From CAZLMW01 sp964560875 (GTDB lineage Bacteria; Myxococcota_A; UBA9042): a stretch of 31,832 nt of DNA. Numbering within the stretch: the stretch's first letter is position 1; the number at the start of each line of letters is the position of its first letter. Shown here piece by piece: positions 16,073 to 25,005 of this stretch. A program made the position numbers and the translations under genes. The notes beneath the pieces are model-generated. The model was given only the letters and a program-made list of their open reading frames with translations. It was not told the DNA's origin and made no database searches. The DNA is taken from positions 1-31,832 of the forward strand of contig CAZLMW010000096.1 in NCBI GenBank assembly GCA_964560875.1, written 5' to 3'.

Positions 16073-17242
16073 GTGACCGAAGCGATGCAACCGCTGGAAG
16101 CGATGCTCGATGGTCGTCGGGTCATCGTCTGTGTTGGCGCGGGCGGTGTCGGCAAGACGACGGTTTCCGCTGCTCTCGGTGTCGCGGCCGCCAAGCGCGG
16201 CAAGAAAGCGCTCGTGCTGACTGTCGATCCGGCGCGCAGGCTGGCCAACGCGCTGGGACTCGCCGCTTTCGAAGAACATGCGCAGGAGATCGGCATCCAG
16301 CGATTCGCGCATCACGGGTGCACGGTCGCCGAACCGCTCAACGTCGCCATGCTCGATGTGAAGTCGACGTTCGATCGCGTGGTCAAGCGCTATGCCCGCA
16401 GCGAGAGATCGCAGCAAGCCATTCTTGGCAACCCGTTTTATCAGCAGGCATCGACCGCGCTCGCCGGCTCCCAGGAGTACATGGCGATGCAGCGCCTGTA
16501 TGAAGTCGTGGTCGATGAGCCGTACGACCTGATCGTCCTGGACACGCCGCCATCCGCACACGCACTGGATTTCCTCGACGCCCCGCGACGCATGATCGAG
16601 CTGTTTGGGAGCAAGGCTTTTCGCAAGCTCCTTTCCGGGTTTTCGTCCGGCACCGGCGCCGCGAGGATGTTTCGTCGTGGGTCGCTGCTGATGCGCGGAC
16701 TGGGTCGATTCACAAGCGCGGACATGTTCCACAACCTGCTCGAGTTCTTCGCGGCGTTGAGCGAGACTTTCGACGGTTTCGTCCGGGGCGCCGAAGACGT
16801 GCTGACGCTGCTTCACAGCGACAAGACGGCGTTCGTGATCGTGTCCGCCCCCGACGACGGCAGCACGCACGAGGGCCTGTACCTGAAGCAGCGGCTCAGC
16901 GACGAGGGGATGAACCTCGGGGCATGGGTTCTCAATCGGGTCCGCGACGACCGAATCGAGCCGCTGGACGCCGAGGAGCAACTTGCCGAGCGGATCGGGA
17001 CTATTCTGTCCCCTGCTCACAGCGATGTGATGTCGGTCGCGACGGACGTGGCGGAGAGCGCGTTGCTGCTGGCGCGGATGAGCAGCAACGATCGCACGCA
17101 TCGGCAGCGGCTGGTTGCTCAGCTTGGTCCGAACCCGGCCCTGGTCAGTGTCCCACGCGCGGAGATCGAGCCATCGTCGCTCCGTGAGCTCGACGCCCTG
17201 GCGGCCACGCTGACCTCACCTGCCTCGGTCATCACGCCGTGA
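16073..17242 (+). CDS. ArsA/GET3-type P-loop ATPase
   Basis: A 389-aa SIMIBI-class ATPase. The Walker A is VCVGAGGVGKTTVSAALG, with LTVDPARRLANALGL (switch-I-like) and LIVLDTPPSAHALDFLDAPRR (Walker B/switch II). The 'signature' Lys of the classical GKGGVGKT loop is Ala here. This matches the GSGGVGKT subfamily known from actinobacteria and other bacteria, not true arsenite pump ATPases. No metal-binding Cys cluster is visible, so an arsenic role is unlikely. The start is GTG 16073, preceded by AGGGG; TTG 16052 and ATG 16085 are alternatives. Its stop overlaps the start of the YfhO-like gene by 4 bp (GTGA), implying translational coupling. A role in targeting or handling a membrane client is inference. 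Confidence 0.85.
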   Translation: MTEAMQPLEAMLDGRRVIVCVGAGGVGKTTVSAALGVAAAKRGKKALVLTVDPARRLANALGLAAFEEHAQEIGIQRFAHHGCTVAEPLNVAMLDVKSTFDRVVKRYARSERSQQAILGNPFYQQASTALAGSQEYMAMQRLYEVVVDEPYDLIVLDTPPSAHALDFLDAPRRMIELFGSKAFRKLLSGFSSGTGAARMFRRGSLLMRGLGRFTSADMFHNLLEFFAALSETFDGFVRGAEDVLTLLHSDKTAFVIVSAPDDGSTHEGLYLKQRLSDEGMNLGAWVLNRVRDDRIEPLDAEEQLAERIGTILSPAHSDVMSVATDVAESALLLARMSSNDRTHRQRLVAQLGPNPALVSVPRAEIEPSSLRELDALAATLTSPASVITP

Positions 17243-19578
17243 ATCGCCAGATCGCGCGCGTCCGAGGCCGGAGTTGGTTGCCTCTCGCGTGGAGCCTCCT
17301 GGTGGCTGCACCCGCTTTTGCGCTGGTCTTCCGCGACGGCGTGTACGTGGGCAACGGTACCGATCTCTACTCCTACCAACTGCCGATGCGTGCTCTGGTC
17401 CGGTCCATCGTCGCGGACGGCTCATTTCCATCGTGGAATCCGTACATGCTCGGCGGCGTCCCCCTCTTCGCGGGATGGCAGCTGGGTGTTCTTTATCCGG
17501 CCAATATTGTGGGGCTCGCCCTGCCCGCGACGCAGTCCGTCCAGCTGTCGATGGCGGCGCATATCGGTTGGCTGGCGTTGGGCGGGTTCGCGCTGGGGCA
17601 GGTGTGGTGCCGGCGTTGTCCGCTCAGGTGGGGATGGCCGGGGGCGATATCGGCCGTTGTGTTCGCGCTTTCTGGCCCCACGTGGGGTCACCTCTTCGCT
17701 GGCCATGTGAGCTACGTGCAGGCGTGGGCCTGGACGCCGTGGATCTGGGCGGCCGCCCTGGCTGTTGTGCGGCGACGAGACGCCCGAGCCGTGACGATGC
17801 TGGCTGTTCCGATCGCGATGCAGCTGCTCGCCGGGCATCCTCAGGTCAGCTATCACACCGCGTTTGGGCTCTTTTTCGTGGTTGGTGCGGCTGCGTTGAC
17901 GGCCAGAGCTGATACGGCGTCCGCTGGCGGCCGCGGATGGCTCTACCTGGTGATTGGCGGGCTCGCGGGACTGGGACTCGCGGCTGTCCAGTGGATTCCC
18001 TCCGCGTACCTGGCGCCGCTGCTCAATCGAAACCTCGCAAACCTCGACCAATTGCCGCTTTCGTTCAGCGCGCCGGCGGCGTCGTTGTGGACGACCATCG
18101 CTGCGGACGCGTTCGGGGGAACCAAGGCTCGGCTGGGCGCCTTCTCCTACCACGAGTCGCTGGGTCATGTGGGTGCTGCGGCGATCGCGTTGGGCCTTGT
18201 GGGCGGCGTCAGCAAGCGACTTGACCGGACGGTTATCCTCGGCGGATTGGGCGCCTTGGTCTTGCTGTCGCTCGGGCGCCATGGGCCTTTGCTTGAGGCG
18301 CTCATCGGTGTCGTGCCCGGCATGGGGTCGTTCCGCGTGCCGCCGCGTTGGTTGGCTCCCGCGATCGGGCTGCTTGCCCTCCTGGCCGCCAGCGCTGTAG
18401 CGGATGCCGATGACGTGAAGGAGCGCTCCAACCTGCGGTGGCTTGCTGCCGCGCTGGCCGTGACCGCGGCGGGATGGTTGGCGTGGCAGGCGAACGCATT
18501 GGACGACCCGCGAGGCTGGTGGCGACCGCTCCTTGCGAAGGCGAAGCGCTACAGCCCGGCAGTTGTTGATGCGGCCGCAGCGGCAACCCGGCAGGAACTC
18601 CTCTGGACAGCGGCGGTGGTCGCCATCGTGGGTGTGGCCGCGAGATGGCCCACAAGCCGCAAGCGAATCGTCGTCGCGGCGGTGCTGATCGCAGTAGCGG
18701 AGGGGTGGGTGTTCGCTGGCGTGCACGTGCAAAAGCGGCGCTTCGTCACCGAGTCGGCAGTGAAATGGCCCCAGGCCTTGGTAGACGGAGTCGCGAGGAC
18801 CAGCGGCAGCGGCCGAGCGGCCACGATGAGCCGGTTGCGCCAGGCGAATTGGGGCGGGGCCGTCGATGTCGCGTCCGCCGGGGGTTACGAGCCCGCTGTG
18901 CCGGAGTGGACCAACCGCTACGCCAATCACTTCGCCGGACGTCGCACCGACCGGTACGCCGTCAACCTGCAGGTTCGCCGGCCCTCGCCGTGGTTGGACC
19001 GGATGGCGGTTTCGGCGCTCTTGCAGCGACCGGGCGATCGAGGTGCGCGGCGCTTTGCACGATGGCCGGTGGCCGGACGACTGCAACCCGCCTACATGAT
19101 CCGGCGGCACCCGGCTCCCTTTGACCGAATCGCCGCGGCACAACGCGTCCTCGTGGAGCCCGATCGCGTTCGTGCCCTGGAGCGTGTGCAACATATCGGG
19201 CGAGATGAGGTGTTGCTCGACCGAAAACTGCCCGGCGCCGGTGGTGCCATCGAGATCGGCGACATCGCCCGGCGCGTCGATGAGACCACGGTCGATGTCA
19301 CGGCGAATGACGACGCGATCGTGGTGGTGCGCGATGCGTGGCTCGACGGGTGGCGGGCGACGGTGGATGGTGAACCCGCCGATGTGGCGCTGGCGGACGG
19401 CCTGTTCGTCGCCATCGCCGTGCCGCGAGGCAAACATCGAATCAGGCTCAGTTACTCGCCGCCTGGCCTCCCGCTTGGTGCATTGGTCAGCTTCGCCGCT
19501 CTCATCGGTTTGCTTGTCGCGTGGCGTCGAAAACCTTCGACTGGACCGGGGAAGGGACCAAACAGCGCTCCTGCTTGA
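17239..19578 (+). CDS. YfhO-like polytopic membrane protein
   Basis: A 779-aa protein starting at GTG 17239, overlapping the ATPase stop by 4 bp. Many transmembrane helices run from residue 14 to about 500. A periplasmic beta-rich C-terminal domain and one final helix (LPLGALVSFAALIGLLVAW) follow. Early motifs YSYQLPMRALVRS and FPSWNPYMLGGVPLFAG, and the late DAWLDGWRATVDGEP followed by VPRGKHRIRLSYSP, match the bacterial YfhO family (GT-C-like membrane proteins implicated in glycosylation of cell-wall polymers in Firmicutes). The substrate here is unknown. Because the gene avoids TTA, CTA and TCA codons, its antisense strand stays open for about 2.1 kb, which lets the convergent comEC frame run far into it. 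Confidence 0.85.
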   Translation: MNRQIARVRGRSWLPLAWSLLVAAPAFALVFRDGVYVGNGTDLYSYQLPMRALVRSIVADGSFPSWNPYMLGGVPLFAGWQLGVLYPANIVGLALPATQSVQLSMAAHIGWLALGGFALGQVWCRRCPLRWGWPGAISAVVFALSGPTWGHLFAGHVSYVQAWAWTPWIWAAALAVVRRRDARAVTMLAVPIAMQLLAGHPQVSYHTAFGLFFVVGAAALTARADTASAGGRGWLYLVIGGLAGLGLAAVQWIPSAYLAPLLNRNLANLDQLPLSFSAPAASLWTTIAADAFGGTKARLGAFSYHESLGHVGAAAIALGLVGGVSKRLDRTVILGGLGALVLLSLGRHGPLLEALIGVVPGMGSFRVPPRWLAPAIGLLALLAASAVADADDVKERSNLRWLAAALAVTAAGWLAWQANALDDPRGWWRPLLAKAKRYSPAVVDAAAAATRQELLWTAAVVAIVGVAARWPTSRKRIVVAAVLIAVAEGWVFAGVHVQKRRFVTESAVKWPQALVDGVARTSGSGRAATMSRLRQANWGGAVDVASAGGYEPAVPEWTNRYANHFAGRRTDRYAVNLQVRRPSPWLDRMAVSALLQRPGDRGARRFARWPVAGRLQPAYMIRRHPAPFDRIAAAQRVLVEPDRVRALERVQHIGRDEVLLDRKLPGAGGAIEIGDIARRVDETTVDVTANDDAIVVVRDAWLDGWRATVDGEPADVALADGLFVAIAVPRGKHRIRLSYSPPGLPLGALVSFAALIGLLVAWRRKPSTGPGKGPNSAPA

Positions 19579-21984
19579 CTGGGCAGCGGCGATAAACCGC
19601 GGTCCCAAGCGCAAATCGATCGAGCCGTCAGCTGTTACCCACGTCGCGATTCCGCGCGTGGCGTAGCGCCGGACGATCGATGGCGCAGGCAACCGATGAC
19701 GAGCCCACGGCCGCGCAGACACAACCGCAAACTGCGGCGCGATCGCATCCAACAACCCCGGGCTGCTCGACGTTGTGCTGCCGTGATGGGGGACCTTGAG
19801 CACCCGCACACGGTCGGACGGCCAAGCTCCGCGCGCCATCCGGCGTTCTGCGTGACGTTCGATGTCTCCAGCCAGCACCAGTTCCGCGCCACCGGTGGCC
19901 ACCTGCAGCACGATGGAGCGGTCGTTGATCAACTTCGATGGCAGGTTGGCTCCGGGCCAGTCAACACCGACACGCACCCCGCCGACACGCCGCCAGGTTG
20001 GGGTCTGACCGAGGCTTGCCGGCGGCGGCCAAAGCTGGGCTCCTCCGGCGCGCAGTCGCTCCAGTAGGGCCACATGTTCGCGTGAACGGCGCGAGTCTCC
20101 TTGCCACCAGAACTCCGCTACCGGAAACGCCCGTGCGACGGCGAGGAGCCCGTTTTCATGGTCGGCGTCCGGGTGGCTCAACACCATAAAGTCGACCCGC
20201 GAGACGCCCATCGAGCGAAGTTGGGGCACCAATGCAAGTCGGCCGATGGCGCCATCGTCGCCGCCGTGACCACCCCCGTCGATCACCATGACGGCGCCGT
20301 CCGCGAACCTGAGGACCGTTGCATCGCCGTGCCCGACATCGACGAAGGTCGCGTCGACGTGCCCATGCGGCGGACGTGACCACCATGCCCACAGAGGAGT
20401 TGCTGCAGCTGCGAGAAGAACGCAGCCAGCCGTCATGGCGGCGCGCTCGCGGGTCCGAGTGCCAGGGAAGGCCCCGGCGGCCAGGCAAAGACCAACCACG
20501 GCCGCGACGGGATCCGCGACGGAAGAGACAGGCCAAGACGAGACGGGGACAGCTGCAACCAGGTCGAGCGGTGCAACGGACCACGCGATCAGCTGCCGTG
20601 TGAGGGCCGTGATCATCAGCGAATCGAAGCCAGCCAGCGCGGCCAAACCCACGAGCCCGACATGAAAGAGCGCGAGCGGCAGGATGACGAACCCGAACCA
20701 CGGCACAGCCAGCAGGTTGGCCGCGCACGAGAGCCACGGAACCTGGAAGAAGGTCGGCACCGCGACGAGCGAAGTGAGCGCCCACGCCCGCCAAGACGCG
20801 CCGACCCACGATTTGATCACGCCTCGGGGGCCGAGACCGCGCGCACCACCGACGCTAGCGGCGCCAGCGACCCCGAGCACCGAGAGCTGCAGCCCGACAT
20901 CGACGGCGGCGAGCGGATCGGCGAGCAGGAGTACACACAGCGCGCAACCCAGCAGCTCGGACCAGTCGCGTCGTTGGCCGGTCGCCCACACCACCAAGCC
21001 GGCCGTCGCCATCACCATCGCCCGTCGCGCGCTGATCGGCAGGCCGGCAAGCCATGCATAGCCCCAACCTGAGACGGCCGCGATCGCGGCTATGGTCCGC
21101 CTGATCGGGGCGATCCGCAGCACACGAACGGGGACGAGGCGCAGGGACAGAAGCAGCAGTCCCACGGCGCAGCCCACAACGAGCCCAACGTGTGTTCCGG
21201 AGACGGCGAGTAGATGCGCGATGCCGAGTGCGCGCATGGTGTCCACGATACGGGTGGGCAGCCCGCTCCGATCGCCCAACACGATGGCGTTGGCCAGGCC
21301 ATGATCGGCGCCTGTCAGTCCGTCACTTACGCGTTTCGCCAACGCAATCCGCGATCCGCAATCGAGCAATCGACTCGTAGGCTCGGCGTTTTCATGCTCC
21401 GCCAACACGGCCCGGGCCCGCAGAACACCGACCTGACCGCGCCGCCATCTCGCTTCGATCGCCCCATCGGTAGCCCGATTTCGGAATCCCGCGATCGGCT
21501 GCACAACACCCAAAGCGCGCACGCGTTGCCCAGCCGCTGGAATCGGTCCGCGATACCGCACGTCAACGTCGCCCGAGCGCGGCCGGCATGGGGCACCCGG
21601 ACCCATCCCGCAGCGAGCGATCCAGCGCGCCGTCCACGAATCCGAACGTCGACCGCGGCGGCAAGGTCCAAGGACCTCGACGATATGAACGGCTCGCTCA
21701 AGAGCGTCGGCGGACCGACCGGCAACAGGAGGCGAGAGGCGCGATCGGGCACCGTGAACGTGCATCCCCGACGCCATCATGATCGCGATCCACGCCGCCG
21801 CTGGCCCCGCCACCGTGCGACCACGCTTAGCCAATAGGCACGCGATCCCGGTCCAGGCCACGACCGCCAGCGTGCTGCCGATCGGCCACCAGGGTCCATG
21901 CCACGCCCACAGCGACCCGACGACCATGGCCAGCGCAATCGGTCCCCACCACCGACCGCGCAGGCTCTCTGCACCAACTCGCAT
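19579..21984 (-). CDS. comEC: ComEC/Rec2 DNA internalisation channel
   Basis: Inner-membrane channel that passes single-stranded DNA into the cytoplasm during natural transformation. From ATG 21984 there are N-terminal helices and a DUF4131-like region. The Competence domain follows, with MRALGIAHLLAVSGTHVGLV around residue 262 and GYAWLAGLPISARRAMVM. A metallo-beta-lactamase domain comes last: TFVDVGHGDATVLRF, LSHPDADHENG (HPDADH at 604-609) and KVPHHGS. The start was moved from 22011 because GGGAGGT lies 4 nt before ATG 21984. No in-frame stop exists where the homology ends (GSIDLRLGPRF). The frame stays open to 17422, antisense to the YfhO gene, so I end the recognisable gene at 19579 (about 802 codons, a normal ComEC length). 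A missed frameshift or a real overlap could explain this. Confidence 0.85.
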
Positions 21985-22050
21985 CGTCACCTCCCGCGCA
22001 AGGGCGCGCATGAAGGTGATCGGGAATCAGGCCAATTTATGTACGGGTTC

Positions 22051-22070
22051 GCCGCCAAATAAGTGGCGGC
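22051..22070 (-). other. Stem-loop between the outer-membrane protein gene and comEC
   Basis: GCCGCCA (22051-22057) and TGGCGGC (22064-22070) form a perfect 7-bp stem with a 6-nt loop in the 179-bp gap between the outer-membrane protein stop and comEC. No T-run follows on the minus strand. It may mark partial termination or processing before comEC. An AT-rich stretch (minus TACATAAATT, near 22036-22045) just downstream could be a -10 region for comEC alone. Confidence 0.35.
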
Positions 22071-22163
22071 AAGAGTGAACTACTGGAGCTAGACGCACTG
22101 CGAAACGGCCTCGACGCCGCCCGAAAACCGTGATCGCCCCGACCCAATCAGCCGCGGTCGAGC

Positions 22164-23723
22164 CTAGAACCGGTACTGTGCCGTGAGCCGCACTTCTTCT
22201 TCGACGTTGGCGTCCGGACCGTTGGCATTTTGCACCTGACGGTTCTTGTAACGCAATGACATCACACCAATATTCCGATAGAAGTAGTAGTGCGCGGCGA
22301 ACCGGAATTGCTGCTCGTCGAGCTGCTTTCGGAGGTCGGTCTCAAGCGTTTGCGGCGGGTTCTGCATCTCGCTGGCGATGTAGCTGCCGAAATCTGCGGC
22401 GAGGAAGAGCTTGCGTTTGATCGCCAAGAATCCAGCCTGGATGACATAGGCGTACTGCGTCGAGTCGAACTCGAGTTCCTTCTTGCCGTAGAACTCGCCG
22501 ATCAGGATGAGCCGGCCTTTTCGGAGGATCGAGAAGGCATTGACGGCGGGATAGCGTTCCTGCGCGCGTTGGTCGTACTTGGCGCCGACCAGGAACGCGA
22601 GCGTCGTGGGCAGCGGCGTGTACACAAAATTGGTGTCGAAACGGCTGTAGGTTCCGATCGCGTTGATGTGCAGCTGGGCACCGGCGGCGTAGGTGTAGTT
22701 GGTGTTGTTGAACGAGAAATAGCGGCCGCCAACGTTGCCTGTGAACCGTCCGGAGCCGCCCGCGGCGAAGATTCGATACCTCAACATGCCACCTTTGATG
22801 ATGGGGCCGGCAAGCTCGACCGCCGCGCCGTTGCCCTGCTCGAACGCTGACACGACGTAATAGGCCGGTTCGAGCAACATCTGCTTGGCCGCTGAGATGA
22901 TGACCATCGACGACAAGCCGCCGCCGCCAGAGTTCACGTTGAACGTGTGTCCGGTCGAACCGATCGGCATCTGGAACATCGCGAAGGTCAGCCGGGGCGT
23001 CTTTTCGGCGCGCAAACTGAGCAGATAGAAGCTGTTGTCGATGAGCGGCACGGGCCCGAACGAGCGCAGCTGGATGCGGGTGAACGCGGTATCCCACGTG
23101 CCGTCGCCCATCTTCGGGTTCTTCAGGTGGTACATCTGGGCGATGCCGGCGACGATCGAAAAGCGCATGCCCGGGTTGCCGCGGCACACCGTGACCGAGG
23201 GATCGAAGCGGCAGCCGAAGTCCGCACAGTCGATCTTGCCGTCGTTGTCGTTGTCGATGCCGTCGCTGCAGTCCTGGTCGCTACGTTCGCCGTCGTTGTC
23301 GCCGCCGGTTCCGATCAAATCTTCGACGGACTGACCTTCCTTCAGCTCGGGCATCTCGTAGTCGGAGTTGCCGGCGTTGCCCGTACCCTTGGGTCGATTT
23401 GCCGAACCGCGACACACCTTGATGTGCGACTCCTGGCAGTTCCGATCGTCGCAGTCGACGCTGCCGTCGCCGTCGTTGTCGATCCAATCGCTGCAGGACT
23501 TGTTGGTGTTCTCCTCTCCCCGGCCCGGCTTGCAAACCGGGGACACGTCGCGGCAGTTCGCATCGGCGCAATCGACCAGCCCGTCGTTGTCGTTATCGAC
23601 GCCGTCATCGCACTTCTTTTCGACCGCGAATGGTGCCGCGGCCTGGGCAGCCGCCGACACGGGCAGCACCCAGCCAACAACCACGGCTGCGGTGAACGTC
23701 CAGCGGACATGCTTTGTCGTCAT
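22164..23723 (-). CDS. Outer-membrane beta-barrel protein with three DND calcium-loop-like repeats
   Basis: A 519-aa protein with a signal peptide (FTAAVVVGWVLPVSAAAQA). An N-terminal Cys/Asp region (about residues 35-180) holds three copies of the unit CxDxxDNDxDGxxDCxDxxC (for example CDDGVDNDNDGLVDCADANC). Each embeds a 12-residue EF-hand-like loop. From about residue 185 the chain is strand-rich (MRFSIVAGIAQMYHL, GGRYFSFNNTNYTYAAGAQL, RFAAHYYFYRNIGVMSLRY) and ends LTAQYRF, the terminal Phe of a Bam substrate. The likely arrangement is an outer-membrane porin-like barrel with a calcium-binding head. ATG 23723 has GGAG 6 nt upstream. It lies 34 bp behind a lipoprotein carrying nine of the same repeats. 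No family name is recognised for the barrel. Confidence 0.85.
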   Translation of the reverse strand: MTTKHVRWTFTAAVVVGWVLPVSAAAQAAAPFAVEKKCDDGVDNDNDGLVDCADANCRDVSPVCKPGRGEENTNKSCSDWIDNDGDGSVDCDDRNCQESHIKVCRGSANRPKGTGNAGNSDYEMPELKEGQSVEDLIGTGGDNDGERSDQDCSDGIDNDNDGKIDCADFGCRFDPSVTVCRGNPGMRFSIVAGIAQMYHLKNPKMGDGTWDTAFTRIQLRSFGPVPLIDNSFYLLSLRAEKTPRLTFAMFQMPIGSTGHTFNVNSGGGGLSSMVIISAAKQMLLEPAYYVVSAFEQGNGAAVELAGPIIKGGMLRYRIFAAGGSGRFTGNVGGRYFSFNNTNYTYAAGAQLHINAIGTYSRFDTNFVYTPLPTTLAFLVGAKYDQRAQERYPAVNAFSILRKGRLILIGEFYGKKELEFDSTQYAYVIQAGFLAIKRKLFLAADFGSYIASEMQNPPQTLETDLRKQLDEQQFRFAAHYYFYRNIGVMSLRYKNRQVQNANGPDANVEEEVRLTAQYRF

Positions 23724-23757
23724 CCCTGTCTCCAGCCCTCGGCTCGTCGAATTCGTC

Positions 23758-25005
23758 CTACTGGCACGGCTTCGTCTTGCCTTTGCAAACGGTCACGTCG
23801 GGGTTCCATGCGCAGTCCCAGTCGGCACAGTCGATGAACCCGTCCTTGTCGTTGTCTTTACCGTCGCTGCACTGCGCATTGGCGTCTCCGACGCTCTCCT
23901 GGCAGGCGAGGCGGGCGCCCAGGTCCTTGGCCTCGCGACACGAGTTGTCCTGGCAATCGATGTAACCGTTGCCGTCGTTGTCGATGCCGTCCTTGCACTT
24001 GTCGAACGTGTTCTCGCCAATCGACTCGCAGTACTCAACCGCCTCGATGTCGGGCGAGCCGGTGCAGCTGAAGTCTTCGCAGTCGATGTAACCGTTGCCG
24101 TCGTTGTCCTTGCCGTCCTTGCAGGCTTCCAACGTCTCTTCCGCCCGGTCCGCGCAGTACTTGTCGAACTTCGGATCGTTCAGCTCCTTGCAGCCGTTGT
24201 CGTTGCAATCGAAGTACTTGCCGGTCCCATCGTTGTCCTTGCCGTCGGTGCAGAGCTCGTAGGTGTTCTCCTTAGGCGCCGGGTTGTCCTCGCAGTACTT
24301 CTTGATGACCGGATCGGGGCTCTTGCTGCAGCCAAAGTCGGCGCAGTCCACGAAACCGTTGCCGTTGTTATCGATCCTGTCCTTGCACTTCTCCAGCGTG
24401 TCCTCCGGCTCGCTGGCCGGCTTGCAGTTGCTGTATTTCTGGCACGCTTTCTCGGCGCAGTCGGTCTTGCCGTCTTCGTCATTGTCCTTGCCGTCATTGC
24501 AGGCATCGGGGCTAAACTCGTCGCAGACGGTCACGAAGATGCCGAGCTTGCAGCCGAAGTCTTTGCAGTCGACGTAGCCGTTCTGGTCGTTGTCGATCCC
24601 GTCGGAGCACCGCTCGTTGGTGAACTCCATGCTGCAGCACACCTCGGCAATCGCCTGGCATTTGCGGTCGCCGCAGTCGAACTGTCCGTCGCTGTCGTTG
24701 TCGACCTTATCGATGCACAGCGCGTGCTTGTTTTCGACCCGGAAGTTTGGGTACGCGGGCACGATCTCGCCGCAGTGGCTCGACGTGTACAGGCAGTCGG
24801 GATCCTCGCAGTCGATCATGCCGTCGCGGTCGTTGTCGAGACCGTCGTCGCAGCTCTGATCGTTGTTCTCATAGCCCATAACCGGCCGCGCCGGGGCGTC
24901 GAAGCTGCAGCTTCCGACCACAGCCAGCCCAGCAATCGTCACCAAGCCCCAACCGACACGTCGGAGAGCTCGCGGCGCATCCAGCGGTTTGTTCAATGCA
25001 AGCAT
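23758..25005 (-). CDS. Lipoprotein of nine tandem DND calcium-loop-like repeats
   Basis: A 415-aa product made almost wholly of nine repeats of CxDGxDNDxDGxxDCxDxxC, spaced about 40 residues apart (for example CDDGLDNDRDGMIDCEDPDC, CSDGIDNDQNGYVDCKDFGC, CKDGIDNDGNGYIDCQDNSC). The inner 12 residues follow the EF-hand/dockerin calcium-loop pattern (Asp at 1, 3, 5 or Asn; Gly at 6; hydrophobic at 8; Asp at 9 and 12). Each is framed by three Cys. A lipoprotein signal (WGLVTIAGLAVVGSC) anchors it. ATG 25005 was preferred over the longer frame from 25098 because it gives this signal. It overlaps the nuclease gene by 13 bp. It probably forms a rigid, calcium-loaded, disulfide-braced rod at the surface (inference). 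Confidence 0.88.
   Translation of the reverse strand: MLALNKPLDAPRALRRVGWGLVTIAGLAVVGSCSFDAPARPVMGYENNDQSCDDGLDNDRDGMIDCEDPDCLYTSSHCGEIVPAYPNFRVENKHALCIDKVDNDSDGQFDCGDRKCQAIAEVCCSMEFTNERCSDGIDNDQNGYVDCKDFGCKLGIFVTVCDEFSPDACNDGKDNDEDGKTDCAEKACQKYSNCKPASEPEDTLEKCKDRIDNNGNGFVDCADFGCSKSPDPVIKKYCEDNPAPKENTYELCTDGKDNDGTGKYFDCNDNGCKELNDPKFDKYCADRAEETLEACKDGKDNDGNGYIDCEDFSCTGSPDIEAVEYCESIGENTFDKCKDGIDNDGNGYIDCQDNSCREAKDLGARLACQESVGDANAQCSDGKDNDKDGFIDCADWDCAWNPDVTVCKGKTKPCQ
23773..24870 (-). repeat. DNA-level direct repeats encoding the DND units
   Basis: The nine protein repeats are also visible in DNA as recurring GTTGTC/GTCGTT-rich segments. The closest pair begins at 23953 and 24079, 126 bp (42 codons) apart. 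They are identical over most of about 45 bp, differing by a few substitutions. This indicates growth by in-frame tandem duplication, and repeat number may vary between strains. Confidence 0.7.

Noticed and set aside
15758..17101. Antisense open frame of 447 codons over the ATPase gene.
   Set aside because: The sense strand encodes a clear P-loop ATPase; the antisense product is His/Arg-rich without motifs.
16073..17242. Arsenic resistance (arsA) function.
   Set aside because: There is no metalloid-binding Cys cluster, no second ATPase half, and no arsB, arsC or arsR nearby.
17422..19578. Antisense continuation of comEC as a genuine C-terminal domain.
   Set aside because: The sequence past 19578 is the exact complement of a well-supported membrane protein gene and shows no domain of its own. 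It is reported only as a missing-stop anomaly.
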